Below, one piece after another: positions 35,563-43,883 of a stretch of DNA of 64,000 bases. A model generated the notes under the pieces. It saw nothing but the letters and a program-made list of their open reading frames with translations. It ran no database searches and was not told the DNA's origin. This stretch comes from Actinomycetospora callitridis (GTDB taxonomy: Bacteria; Actinomycetota; Actinomycetes; Mycobacteriales; Pseudonocardiaceae). The translations under genes and the position numbers were made by a program. The stretch spans positions 310,001-374,000 of the forward strand of contig NZ_JAQZAK010000002.1 in NCBI RefSeq assembly GCF_028737265.1, given 5' to 3'. How positions within the stretch are numbered: the first letter of the stretch is position 1; each line of letters starts with the position of its first letter.

Positions 35563-37223
35563 GCATCACCCTGCCGCCGCGGCAGCACGCCACCGACGTC
35601 GAGTGCTTCGGCCCGTACCGGCTCGAGGAGCGCCTCGGCGGCGGGGGCACGGGTGAGGTGTTCCGCGCCCACGACACGGTCCGCGAGCGCACCGTCGCCC
35701 TCAAGCGCCTGCGCCCCGACCTCTCCGAGGACGAGGGGTACGCCGAGCACGTTCGCCGGGCCACCCGCGTGGCCGCCCGGCTCGCGTCGCCGCACGTGAT
35801 CCCGATCCACGACGTCGGGACGATCGACGGCGTGCTGTTCGTCGACATGGCGCTGGTGGCGGGGGCCGACCTCGCCCATGAGATCGCCGAGCACGGCCCG
35901 CTCGGGACGGCACGCGCCGCCGCAGTGGTGCGCCGGGTGGCGGACGCGCTGGACGACGCGCACGCCGACGGCCTCGTGCACGGCGCCGTCACGGCGTCGA
36001 ACGTCCTGCTCTCGCACCACTGCGGGCGCGAGGTCGTCCACCTCACCGACTTCGGCGTCGCCGGCCCCGGCGGCACCCGCGCCGACGACGTCCACGCGCT
36101 CGGCTGCCTGCTCGTCGAGGCCCTCACCGGGCGCCCGGCCTTCCCCGACGACGACCCGTGGACCACGGCGGGGCGCCGGTACGACGAGCCGCCGCGGGTC
36201 ACCGACCGGCGTCGGGGGCTCCCGGCCCCGGTGGACGCGGTGGTCGCCCGCGCGCTGGCCCCGTCGCCCGCGGACCGCTACGCCTCGGCCGGTGAGCTGG
36301 CCGACGCTGCGCACACCGCGCTCACCGGCTCCCGGACCGCGGGCGGCCGCCTCGACCCCGGCCGCGGGACCACCGGCCCCACCACCGGACCCCCGACCGG
36401 TGGGCCGACGGGCGGTGGGCCGACGGGCGGTGGGCCGACGGGCGGTGGGCCGACGGGCGGTGGGCCGACGGGCGGTGGGCCGACGGGCGGCACGCCGGCC
36501 GTGCGCTACGTCCCGGCACCGGCGGGAGCGCCGGCCTGGCCCCTCACCACGGTGCCCGCCCCGCGCGGGGCCACCGCGCCGGCGCGGGCCCCCGAGCTCG
36601 CCGGGCCCCCGACGGGCCCCGCCGCTCCCGCGCCGCGACCTCCGGCCCCGCGACGCTCCCGCCGGCCGTGGTGGATCGCGCTCGGCGCCGTGCTGCTCGT
36701 GCTCGTCGCGCTGCTCGCGTCGTGGGCCCTGCTCGCCGGCAGCAGCACGGCACCGGCGCCCGCGCCGCCCGTCGAGGCCCCCGTGACGAGCCGGCTCGCC
36801 GCCGCGTTCCCGGACGTCGCAGCCCCCGGCGGTCACTGCGCGTCCTACCCGGCCGGCGAGGGCGAGTACGTGACGTCCACCGGCGCGCGGGCCCTGTCGG
36901 TGATCCGCTGTGACTACGGCGCGGCCGTGCCGGGCGGGTACGTCTACTACACGGAGTGGCCGACCACGACCGACGCCCGGCGGTGGCAGGCGGACCAGGC
37001 GAGCCGGGGTCCGGCGCTCGACGGCGTCTCGCAGTGGCACGACGGCGCCGGTGCGCCGCAGGGGCCGGTGCACACCCACGCCTCGCCCGACGGCACCGTC
37101 TACGCCACCGCGGCGTACGCCGAACGGCCCTACAGCTTCGACGTCGTCACCCGATCGCTGGAGGGAGCGCACCGCATGCTCCCCGCGATGCGCCTCCTGC
37201 CCGCCGCGCAGGTCCCGGCCTGA
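35559..37223 (+). CDS. Transmembrane Ser/Thr pseudokinase
   Basis: 554 residues. The kinase fold is clear: [14 protein letters not shown]49 in VALKRL, and DFG (D164). The catalytic loop HRDxKxxN reads HGAVTASN at 141-147, so the catalytic Asp and the Lys are gone while the Asn stays; the activation loop and APE are shortened. It may bind ATP without phosphotransfer. A Pro/Gly/Thr linker with a 15-bp DNA repeat, one helix (about 372-393) and an outer domain of about 150 residues follow; this outer domain resembles that of the active kinase at 37401. ATG overlaps the transporter stop, so it is made together with the FHA-ABC exporter and probably regulates it. Confidence 0.9.
   Translation: MSITLPPRQHATDVECFGPYRLEERLGGGGTGEVFRAHDTVRERTVALKRLRPDLSEDEGYAEHVRRATRVAARLASPHVIPIHDVGTIDGVLFVDMALVAGADLAHEIAEHGPLGTARAAAVVRRVADALDDAHADGLVHGAVTASNVLLSHHCGREVVHLTDFGVAGPGGTRADDVHALGCLLVEALTGRPAFPDDDPWTTAGRRYDEPPRVTDRRRGLPAPVDAVVARALAPSPADRYASAGELADAAHTALTGSRTAGGRLDPGRGTTGPTTGPPTGGPTGGGPTGGGPTGGGPTGGGPTGGGPTGGTPAVRYVPAPAGAPAWPLTTVPAPRGATAPARAPELAGPPTGPAAPAPRPPAPRRSRRPWWIALGAVLLVLVALLASWALLAGSSTAPAPAPPVEAPVTSRLAAAFPDVAAPGGHCASYPAGEGEYVTSTGARALSVIRCDYGAAVPGGYVYYTEWPTTTDARRWQADQASRGPALDGVSQWHDGAGAPQGPVHTHASPDGTVYATAAYAERPYSFDVVTRSLEGAHRMLPAMRLLPAAQVPA
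36401..36490. repeat. Six tandem 15-bp copies encoding PTGGG
   Basis: Unit TGGGCCGACGGGCGG, six nearly exact copies, in the juxtamembrane linker of the pseudokinase. Identity between copies implies recent expansion; each change in copy number alters the linker by five residues, including one Thr that could be phosphorylated. Confidence 0.9.
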
Positions 37224-37400
37224 GGAGCCCCTCGTCCGGGGCAATGCCCTCGCCGACGGGCTGCCGTTCTCACGTCGAGTAAGGAAACTCTGCGAAAAGT
37301 GTGAGCCCACTGGCCCAGTCCGAGGCGATCGCACATACTCTCGGTGACTTTCATCCGGGGGGAAGGTCTTCCCGGATTCCCCGACGCAGGAGAGCGCCCC

Positions 37401-39329
37401 ATGAGCACCGAGGCCCCGGGCCACTCGCCCTCGCCGTCCGCCGGCGACCCGGTGGAGATGTTCGGGCCCTACCGTCTCGAGGAGCGCATCGGGCGCGGCG
37501 GGATGGGCGAGGTGTACCGCGCGTTCGACACGTCCCGCCAGCGCACCGTCGCCGTCAAGCGGCTGCACGGCGGGCTCGCCGACGACGGCGACTACCAGGA
37601 GCGCTTCCGGCGCGAGTCGCGCACCGCCGCGCGCCTCTCGTCGCCGCACGTCATCCCGATCCACGACTTCGGCACCATCGACGGCCGCCTCTACATCGAC
37701 ATGCGGCTCGTCTCCGGCCTCGACCTGGCCGACGAGATCGAGCGCCACGGCCGGCTCGACCCGCGTCGTGCGGCGGAGATCGTCCGCCAGACCGCCGATG
37801 CCCTCGACGCCGCGCACGACGACGGCCTCATCCACCGCGACGTCAAGCCGTCCAACGTGCTGATCACCCAGCACCGCGGCCGCGACTTCGTCTACCTCGT
37901 CGACTTCGGCATCGTCCGCGCGATGGGCGGCGACACCAAGAGCTCGCTCACCGGCACCGGCTCGGCGATCGGCACACTCGCCTACATGGCCCCGGAGCTG
38001 TTCCTCGGCCGCGAGATGGACCGCCGCGTCGACGTCTACGCGCTCGGGTGCCTGCTGTTCGAGGCTGTCGCGGGGCGCCCGCCGTTCCTCTCCGAGGGCC
38101 CCGGGCTCATGTACGACCACCTCAACGAGACCCCGCCGCGGCTCTCCGAGGTCGCGCCCGGGTCGCCGCCCGCGCTCGACGCGGTGCTCGCGACGGCGAT
38201 GGCCAAGGACCCGGCCCAGCGCTACGCGACCGCCGGCGACTTCGCCGACGCCGCCCTGCAGGCCGTCGGTGGCGAGGCGCCCGCGGGCGAGACCAGCGCA
38301 CCGGACGACGGCACCGCCCGCCACGGTGCCGGCGGCGCGTTCGCCGCCGGGGCGGCCGGGGCCGGCCTGGGTGCCGCGGCCGGCCCGCGGTCGTCCGGCC
38401 CGCAGGGCGTCACCCCCACGTACGTGCCCGGGCCCCGTCCGAGCTCCGGCCCGCAGGCCCAGCCGTGGACGCCGGGCGGCCCGACGCAGGGACCGTCGCC
38501 GTTCGGCACGCCGCAGGGTTCGGGACCCCAGCCGGGTGTCGGGTCCGGCCCGCAGCCCGGCTACGCCACGCAGGGCTACACCGGCGGTCAGCCCGGGTTC
38601 CCTGGCGGCGCACAGGGATACGGACAGCCGGGCTACGGCACCGGCCCGTACCCGCCGCCCCCGGGCGGCCCGCAGACCGGGTGGTACGGCCCGCCCCCGC
38701 AGCCGCCCAAGAGCGGCAAGGGCAAGATCATCGCGATCGTCGCCGGCATCGCCGCGGTGCTGCTGCTCGTCGCGGTGGGCGCGGTCGTGCTGCTCAACCA
38801 GGACCCGGCGCCCCCGGTCGCCCAGCCGACCCCGGGGACGACCGCGGGACCGTCGTCGCAGGCCGGACCGACCTCGCCGACGACGCCCACGCCGCCGGCC
38901 GGTCAGCCCGCGCTCTCGCAGGTCTTCCCGGACGTGACGAGCTCCAACTGCCAGCTGATGGACCCCGCCACGGCTCCCCTGCGGGCCCAGAACGGCGCGA
39001 CGTCCATCGAGTCCTACTCGTGCGACTACTCGAGCGTCGTCCCGGGCGCCACCGTGTACTTCGCCCGGTGGTCGGACGCGGCGGGCGCCCGGGCCTGGTA
39101 CGACGACACCGCCGCGCTCGGCCCGCGCATCGAGAACTTCGACGTCTGGCAGGCCGGCGGGGTCGAGCAGGGCCCGCTGTACACGGCGCAGTCCAGCACC
39201 GGCGTGATCTCCACCGGCATCTACGAGGGCCTGAACTACAGCTGGGAGATCCGCACCAGCAACCTCGACCAGTCGAACCAGGTGTTCCAGGCGCTGCGCT
39301 TCCGCGCCAAGTCGACCTTCGGCGGCTGA
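37401..39329 (+). CDS. Transmembrane Ser/Thr protein kinase
   Basis: 642 residues. Active kinase domain: GRGGMGEV, K53 in VAVKRL, HRDVKPSN (D147), DFG (D168), GTLAYMAPE. A long Gly/Pro/Gln linker with GYGQPGYG-type repeats, one helix (about 442-464), a Thr/Pro spacer and an outer domain of about 150 residues with CxxM/CDYSS and FARW blocks. Its kinase N-terminus ([14 protein letters not shown]) and outer domain parallel the pseudokinase upstream, so the two are paralogs. ATG 37401 follows AGGAGAGCGCC. The gap of 177 bp upstream has CATACT at 37334-37339, a possible -10, so it may have its own promoter. It is the best candidate kinase for the FHA domains next door. Confidence 0.93.
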   Translation: MSTEAPGHSPSPSAGDPVEMFGPYRLEERIGRGGMGEVYRAFDTSRQRTVAVKRLHGGLADDGDYQERFRRESRTAARLSSPHVIPIHDFGTIDGRLYIDMRLVSGLDLADEIERHGRLDPRRAAEIVRQTADALDAAHDDGLIHRDVKPSNVLITQHRGRDFVYLVDFGIVRAMGGDTKSSLTGTGSAIGTLAYMAPELFLGREMDRRVDVYALGCLLFEAVAGRPPFLSEGPGLMYDHLNETPPRLSEVAPGSPPALDAVLATAMAKDPAQRYATAGDFADAALQAVGGEAPAGETSAPDDGTARHGAGGAFAAGAAGAGLGAAAGPRSSGPQGVTPTYVPGPRPSSGPQAQPWTPGGPTQGPSPFGTPQGSGPQPGVGSGPQPGYATQGYTGGQPGFPGGAQGYGQPGYGTGPYPPPPGGPQTGWYGPPPQPPKSGKGKIIAIVAGIAAVLLLVAVGAVVLLNQDPAPPVAQPTPGTTAGPSSQAGPTSPTTPTPPAGQPALSQVFPDVTSSNCQLMDPATAPLRAQNGATSIESYSCDYSSVVPGATVYFARWSDAAGARAWYDDTAALGPRIENFDVWQAGGVEQGPLYTAQSSTGVISTGIYEGLNYSWEIRTSNLDQSNQVFQALRFRAKSTFGG

Positions 39330-39389
39330 CGCCCTTCCCGACGCGACGGGCCCGGCCACGAACTGGATCGTCGAGGACTGGACGGACGA

Positions 39390-41354
39390 GTGACCGACGG
39401 CGAGACGCTCTCGGGTGGGCACTACCGGCTCGGGGCGTCGCTGACGGGCGCCGGAGCGGGTCGGGTGACGGTCCGGGCGGCCCGTGACGAGTGGGGCGAC
39501 CGTGACGTGGTGGCGGTGGCGCTCGCACCGGACGGTCGGGACGCGCCACCCGCTCCCGACGCGCTGACCCGCGTCGCCCGCGACATCCGCCGTCTCGTGG
39601 CGGCGTCGCACCCCGGCCTCGCGCCGGCGGACGACGTCGCGGCCGGCGCGGACCGCGAGCTGTGGCTGGTGCACGACCTGCCCGCGGGCGTGCGCGGTCT
39701 CGCCGACGACGGCCCCGTGACGCCAGTGGTGGCGCTGCGGCGCGCCGTGGTGCTGGCCGGGGCGCTGGGGGCGGCCCACGCGGCGCGGGTGGTGCACGGT
39801 CGGGTCGGCGCCGACGTCCTTCGGGTCGGCGGGGACGACGCCGTGTGGCTCCTCGGCGCGCCGTCCGGGGTGCGCCCGTCGGACCGGCCGGGCGCCGAGG
39901 ACGACGACACCCGCGCCCTCGCCGCAACGCTCCTGGACGCCGGCACGGACGACAGCGAGCCGGAGCTCGCGGCGCGCCTGGCGGCGGTCCTCGAGCGCGC
40001 GGCGCACACGACGCCCGACGGGCCCGGGGACCTCGGTGCGACCCTGCGCCGCGAGCTCGGCGAGCTCGGCGGGCTCGGCGGGCCGGAGGAGGCCCCGCCG
40101 GTCCGGCTCACCGAGGTGATCCCGACGGCGACGGCCACCGGCGCCTGGTCGCCGACCCGCCCGGTGCCCGCCGAGCCCGCGGCGGACCCGGCGCCTGCGC
40201 ACGAGCGCACCACGACCCCCGTCCTGGTGTCGCCGCACGGGCGGGGTCCGGCGGCGCCGGTCCTCCCCCACCCCGCGCGAGGCATCCCCGCGCGGCGCCC
40301 CGTCGGGATGGCCCCACCCCGTCCCTCGGCCCCGATGCCGGCTCGTCCCGGGGCGCCGCCTCGGCGACCGGGGCCGGGCGCCGCTCCCTCGGGGCCCGGG
40401 CGCCCCCCGACCCGCACGGGCGTGGTCGTCGTGGCCGTCGCGGTCGTCGTGCTCCTGCTCGCCGGCGCCGTCGCGGCGGTGCTCGTCCTGGGGTCCGACG
40501 CGGCACCGGCCGGGCCGAGCGACCGCGTCGTCCCCGCGGCGATCGGCGACCCGCGCACCGTCGACCCCTGCGGCCTCGTCGACCCCGCCGCCCTCGCGGC
40601 GCGCGCCGGCGGCGAGGCCCGGGTCGTCCCCGACCTCGGCGGCCCCGCCGCCTGCGTCGTCGACGTCGCGGCGCCGGGCGGGGACGTCGCGGTGATCGCG
40701 ACCCTCGAGCCCGTCGCCACCACCGTGGGCGCCGCGCAGGTGGAGCGGGTCGGGTCGCTGCTGGTCCGCCGGGTGGCGCCGCAGCCCGGCTCCTGCACCC
40801 GCACCGTCGTGACCACCGAGGGCGTCCAGGTCTCGCTCGACGCGATCGCCCCCGCCGGCTCGGGTGCCGACCTGTGCGCCGCGGCCGACACCGCGACCGA
40901 CGCGACGCTGCGCGTGCTCCAGCAGGGCACGACGTTGCCGCGCCGCGCCACCGAGGACCCGCCGACGGCCCTGACCTCCGTCGACACCTGCCGCCTGCTC
41001 ACGCGGGCCGACCTCGGCGCGGTGCCGGGCCTCGACCCGGCCTCGGTCGCCCCCGGTGTGGGCGGCTGGTCGTGCCGGTGGGGCACCGACGCGGACGGCG
41101 TGGTCGACGTGGGTGTCGAACGCCGCCGGGCCTTCGCGTCGACCGCGGACGTCGCCGGCCGGCAGGCCGCCGTCACCCCGCAGCAGTCCTCGTGCGACGT
41201 CGCCCTCGCCCAGCGCGCCTACACCGCCGCGGACGGGAGACCGCGGGTCGAGGTCCTCGAGGTGACGGTGTTCGGCGCACGACCCGCTGACGCCCTCTGC
41301 GCCGACGCGACCCGCCTCGCCGCCGCCATCGTGCCCCGTGTGCCCCCGCCGTGA
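39390..41354 (+). CDS. Highly degenerate kinase-like receptor with DUF3558-like outer domains
   Basis: 654 residues. The first 220 residues keep only the outline of a Ser/Thr kinase: HYRLGASLTGAGAGRVTVR for the glycine loop, VVHGRVGADVLRVG where HRDVKPxN is expected and WLLGAPSGV where DFG is expected, so no catalytic residue survives. A Pro-rich linker, one helix (about 345-370) and two outer modules follow, each with a DUF3558-like opening (VDPCGLVDPAAL, VDTCRLLTRADL) and paired cysteines. GTG 39390 lies 60 bp after the active kinase, most likely the same operon. It may act as a scaffold or sensor partner. Confidence 0.75.
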   Translation: MTDGETLSGGHYRLGASLTGAGAGRVTVRAARDEWGDRDVVAVALAPDGRDAPPAPDALTRVARDIRRLVAASHPGLAPADDVAAGADRELWLVHDLPAGVRGLADDGPVTPVVALRRAVVLAGALGAAHAARVVHGRVGADVLRVGGDDAVWLLGAPSGVRPSDRPGAEDDDTRALAATLLDAGTDDSEPELAARLAAVLERAAHTTPDGPGDLGATLRRELGELGGLGGPEEAPPVRLTEVIPTATATGAWSPTRPVPAEPAADPAPAHERTTTPVLVSPHGRGPAAPVLPHPARGIPARRPVGMAPPRPSAPMPARPGAPPRRPGPGAAPSGPGRPPTRTGVVVVAVAVVVLLLAGAVAAVLVLGSDAAPAGPSDRVVPAAIGDPRTVDPCGLVDPAALAARAGGEARVVPDLGGPAACVVDVAAPGGDVAVIATLEPVATTVGAAQVERVGSLLVRRVAPQPGSCTRTVVTTEGVQVSLDAIAPAGSGADLCAAADTATDATLRVLQQGTTLPRRATEDPPTALTSVDTCRLLTRADLGAVPGLDPASVAPGVGGWSCRWGTDADGVVDVGVERRRAFASTADVAGRQAAVTPQQSSCDVALAQRAYTAADGRPRVEVLEVTVFGARPADALCADATRLAAAIVPRVPPP

Positions 41355-41483
41355 GCGGTCCCGGGATCCGTGCTGTGGTCCGAGCTGTGTCACGTGCTGG
41401 GAGGGCCGGGCAAGGGGATGCGCGTCCGCGTGGGATGTCCGACACTGCCCCGGCCGGCGGTAACGCCCGCCACCGATCATCCC

Positions 41484-41495
41484 GATACTGCGGCG
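41484..41495 (+). promoter_or_regulatory. Promoter-like element shared with the FHA-ABC operon
   Basis: GATACTGCGGCG, with GATACT as a -10, is identical to 32747-32758. Transcription would start near 41496 and give a leader of about 60 nt to the first ribosome binding site. Confidence 0.45.
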
Positions 41496-41557
41496 TCACG
41501 ATCTGGGGCATCGCCATCCGGGGCAACACGCTCCCGAGGCCGATCGAGGAGGCCGAC

Positions 41558-41608
41558 ATGACCAGCGCCCACCCGACCCTCGCGCGGAGCGCGGCGTCAT
41601 GGCGGTGA
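41558..41608 (+). CDS. Possible 16-residue leader peptide
   Basis: ATG 41558 follows GAGGAGG at a normal distance, the best ribosome binding site in this interval. The peptide MTSAHPTLARSAASWR ends at TGA 41606-41608, 7 bp inside the next gene, whose ATG at 41599 has no binding site of its own. Ribosomes ending here could re-initiate, coupling the downstream gene. It is too short to assign a family. Confidence 0.4.
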   Translation: MTSAHPTLARSAASWR

Positions 41609-42126
41609 CCGCTCCTGCTGTCGGCGCCGGGCGCGGACCCTGGATCGCCAGCGCCGCCCTCGCCGTCGCGATCGTCGTGGCCGCCGGGCTGGCGGTCCTG
41701 ACCCTGGTGTCCGCGCCCTCGTCGACCGCGTCGCAGCCCGAGGCCGTGGCCCCCGCCCCGGCGGCGCCCGCCGCTCCGGCGTCGCCGGCCGCCGTCCCGC
41801 CGCCCGCCGGTGCCCCGGCCACTGCCGACACCGCCGGACGCGCCCTGCCCGCCGCCGTCGCGACGGGCACCGGGGAGCTCTACACCGCCCTCGGCGCCGG
41901 CGACCTCCCGGCCGTCCAGGCCCGGTACCGCCCGTCGGCTGCGTTCGACGCCGCCCCGTGGTCGCAGGTGGCGCCGCTGCTGGCCGAGCCGGCCAACCGC
42001 GAGGCGCTCCTCGCCGCCCTGCGGGAGCCCCCGCAGCGCCGTACCGGCATCTACCGGTTCGCGGCCGGCGGCGCCGTCGTGGGTGTGGACACCCAGGGCC
42101 GGATGGGCTTCCTGCTGCTGCCCTGA
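41599..42126 (+). CDS. Membrane-anchored uncharacterised protein, 175 aa
   Basis: One N-terminal helix (WIASAALAVAIVVAAGLAVLTLV), an Ala/Pro-rich spacer (about 40-85), then a small outer domain of about 80 residues (LYTALGAGDLPAVQARYRP, EALLAALREPP, FLLLP end). The topology is the same as the outer parts of the neighbouring kinases, but no kinase domain is attached. Family not recognised. Its translation probably depends on the overlapping leader peptide. Confidence 0.65.
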   Translation: MAVTAPAVGAGRGPWIASAALAVAIVVAAGLAVLTLVSAPSSTASQPEAVAPAPAAPAAPASPAAVPPPAGAPATADTAGRALPAAVATGTGELYTALGAGDLPAVQARYRPSAAFDAAPWSQVAPLLAEPANREALLAALREPPQRRTGIYRFAAGGAVVGVDTQGRMGFLLLP

Positions 42127-42179
42127 TCACCGGCCGACGTCGTCCCTCCCTTCCGGCTGAACGGAGAAGGTCCGAGTCC

Positions 42180-42809
42180 ATGGCGTACGACCCCGGGCGC
42201 GGGGGTGCCCGTCCTGGCATGTCCGGGCCGGCGCCGCTCGAGGTCCGCGCGGCCGGTCACCGTCGCACGCTGCGGCCCGGCGAGACGCTGGTCGTCGGCC
42301 GTGACGAGGCGTCGGACCTGCAGCTCGTCGGCGCCCGGGTCTCGCCCGAGCACCTGCTGATCCGCTCCACGGCGGACGGGTGGCAGCTCGTCGACCGCAG
42401 CCGCAACGGGTCGTTCGCCGGGGCCGCCCGTTCCGGGAGCTGACGGTCGCCGCGCCGGTCACCGTGCGGCTCGGGGACGCCCGGGCGGCCGCTGCTCGTG
42501 CTGCTGGCGATGTTGCAGTTCATCCTGTCCAGCGCGCTGCTCCACATCGGCGGGAGCCCCGTGCTCGCCCAGCTGTCGTGGCTCGTGCCCGCCCGTTCGG
42601 GCTTCGCGCTCGGCGCCTCGACCATCGGCATCCCCAGCGGGCCCGGCCTCCCGACGCCGTGCCGCGAGACTGATCCGCTGTGGGCCCACGACGCCCTGAG
42701 CTGGGTGCTCGACCTCGGTGCGCTCGTCGGGCTCACGGTGCTGTTCGCGATCGCCACCGCGGTGCTCCTGCGGCGCGTCGAGCCGATCCGCGGGGGCCGC
42801 CGGCGCTGA
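42180..42809 (+). pseudogene. Internally deleted copy of the FHA-ABC transporter
   Basis: ATG 42180 (GGAGAAGG upstream) opens an FHA domain (VVGRDEASDLQLVGARVSPEHLL, DRSRNGSF) closely matching FHA1 of the transporter at 32896. Near 42420 the frame shifts: the FHA continues as GRPFRELTVAAPVTVRLGDA in another frame. At about 42485 it jumps to the last 100 residues of the permease (LLVLLAMLQFILSSALLHI, VLAQLSWLVPARSGFALGAST), nearly identical to the intact transporter, ending at 42809. The second FHA, the ATPase and most of the permease, about 2 kb, are gone. Neither half can form a transporter. Confidence 0.85.
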
Positions 42810-42899
42810 GGGGCCTGCCAGCGTTCCCTCAGGAACATCGCCCACCGCTCCCGGCGTCAGAGGGTCGACAGTGATCGCGACCTCGGCGAGGAGAGCACC

Positions 42900-43297
42900 A
42901 TGAGCGAGCCCGGCACGGCCGACAGCGCCTACACCGCCGACAACGCACCACCTGCGGCCCGGACGGCGGCCTGATCTCCTTCCCGGCCGGCACGCCGACC
43001 ATGACCTCGTTCGACGGCGACCACGACGGCTACTACGAGACATCGGCCACCGACGCCGACGGTGACGGCTACGCCGAGACGGCGTCGGCCGACGAGGACC
43101 GCGACGGCTACGACGAGTTCGCGCTCTCCGACCACGACCGCAACGGCGCCGTCGACGAGGTCGTCGTCGACACCGACGCCGACGGCTGGGGCGACGCCGC
43201 CATCACTGACGGCGCGCCGTACGGCGCGGCCGGGACGGTGGCCGTGGCCGACATGGACAACGACGGCTACGCGGACCTCGTCGTCCCGGGCCCCTGA
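42900..43297 (+). pseudogene. Frameshifted acidic DxDxDG-repeat protein
   Basis: GAGGAGAG precedes ATG 42900, which opens MSEPGTADSAYTADN and stops after 24 codons. Around 42946 a one-base change would join it to TCGPDGGLISFPAG and then to a 98-residue frame rich in calcium-binding-type loops: DADGDGYAE, DEDRDGYDE, DHDRNGAVDE, DTDADGWGD, DMDNDGYAD, ending at 43297. The repeats resemble thrombospondin-3 or EF-hand-like loops in actinobacterial exported proteins. No signal peptide is visible. A sequencing error is an alternative to true decay, but the neighbours are also broken. If intact it would be about 131 residues. Confidence 0.6.
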
Positions 43298-43298
43298 C

Positions 43299-43343
43299 AC
43301 CGGCACCGCCGGCAGCACCGGCACGGCCGGCACGGCCGGCACT
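43299..43343. repeat. 9-bp tandem repeat, GGCACGGCC type
   Basis: Five imperfect copies of a 9-bp unit directly after the stop of the DxDxDG frame. In the frame that follows it would read Gly-Thr-Ala, so it may be a former C-terminal extension. Confidence 0.6.
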
Positions 43344-43416
43344 CCTCATGATCCGGGGGACTATCGTGTACGACGTCAGGCACCGGTCGCACCCAGCCGA
43401 CTGGGCCCACGGGCTC

Positions 43417-43883
43417 ATGGGTGGCTCCGCCGCCCAGCCGCCGTTCGGGTCGCCGCCCTACGGCGTTCCACCGTCGAGCGCCTCGGCGCCGTCCGGCCGC
43501 TCGCCGTACCCGTGCGGGCCGGCTCCCGTCGTGCCCCCGCAGCGCACGGCGCGGTTCGGGAGCTCGTACCCGCGCACGGCGCCGTACCCCACCCGTCCTC
43601 CCGGCGCGCCTCCACGATGGGGTCGCAGGGTGCCCATCGGCGTGATCGCGGGCTCACGGCCCTCGTGCTCGCCGTCGTGGTGACGCTGGTCGTGCTGATC
43701 GCCCGTGCGGCGCCTGGTGCGGCACAAGGCAAGCCGGGGCCGACGGCGGGCGAGCGCCAGGTGATGACTACACACGACGCGTACACGTTCGGCATCGACA
43801 CGAACACCCATGTGCCGAGCGACGTGGTGTCGCCGCGACCCGTTCCGGCCGGGCACCCGGAGCGCACTCTGACGCGACGCGGG
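43417..43883 (+). pseudogene. Frameshifted membrane protein cut by the HNH gene
   Basis: ATG 43417 opens a Pro/Tyr/Ser-rich cytoplasmic segment (PPFGSPPYGVPP) ending RRVPIGVIAG. Near 43655 the frame must change by one base to continue into the helix LTALVLAVVVTLVVLIARAA and an outer segment (QVMTTHDAYTFGIDTNTHV). That frame has no stop before the end of the oppositely oriented HNH gene at 43884, so the natural 3' end is missing. Two independent lesions mark it as dead. The remaining topology matches the small single-pass proteins of the kinase island. Confidence 0.55.

Noticed and set aside
36401-36490. Possible CRISPR-like or intergenic repeat array
   Set aside because: The copies are contiguous 15-bp units without spacers, inside the reading frame of the pseudokinase linker; they encode PTGGG.
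35415-41480. A 2,021-codon open frame on the minus strand across the kinase island
   Set aside because: It is the mirror of four well-supported plus-strand genes. Its translation is Arg/Gly/Ala/Val-rich without domains; long antisense frames are normal at this GC content. The same applies to long frames at 11-3040 (plus) and 18672-21824 (minus).
42180-42809. Programmed ribosomal frameshift joining the FHA and permease parts
   Set aside because: Even if the frames were joined, the ATPase domain and most helices are absent when compared with the intact copy, so this is a deletion product.
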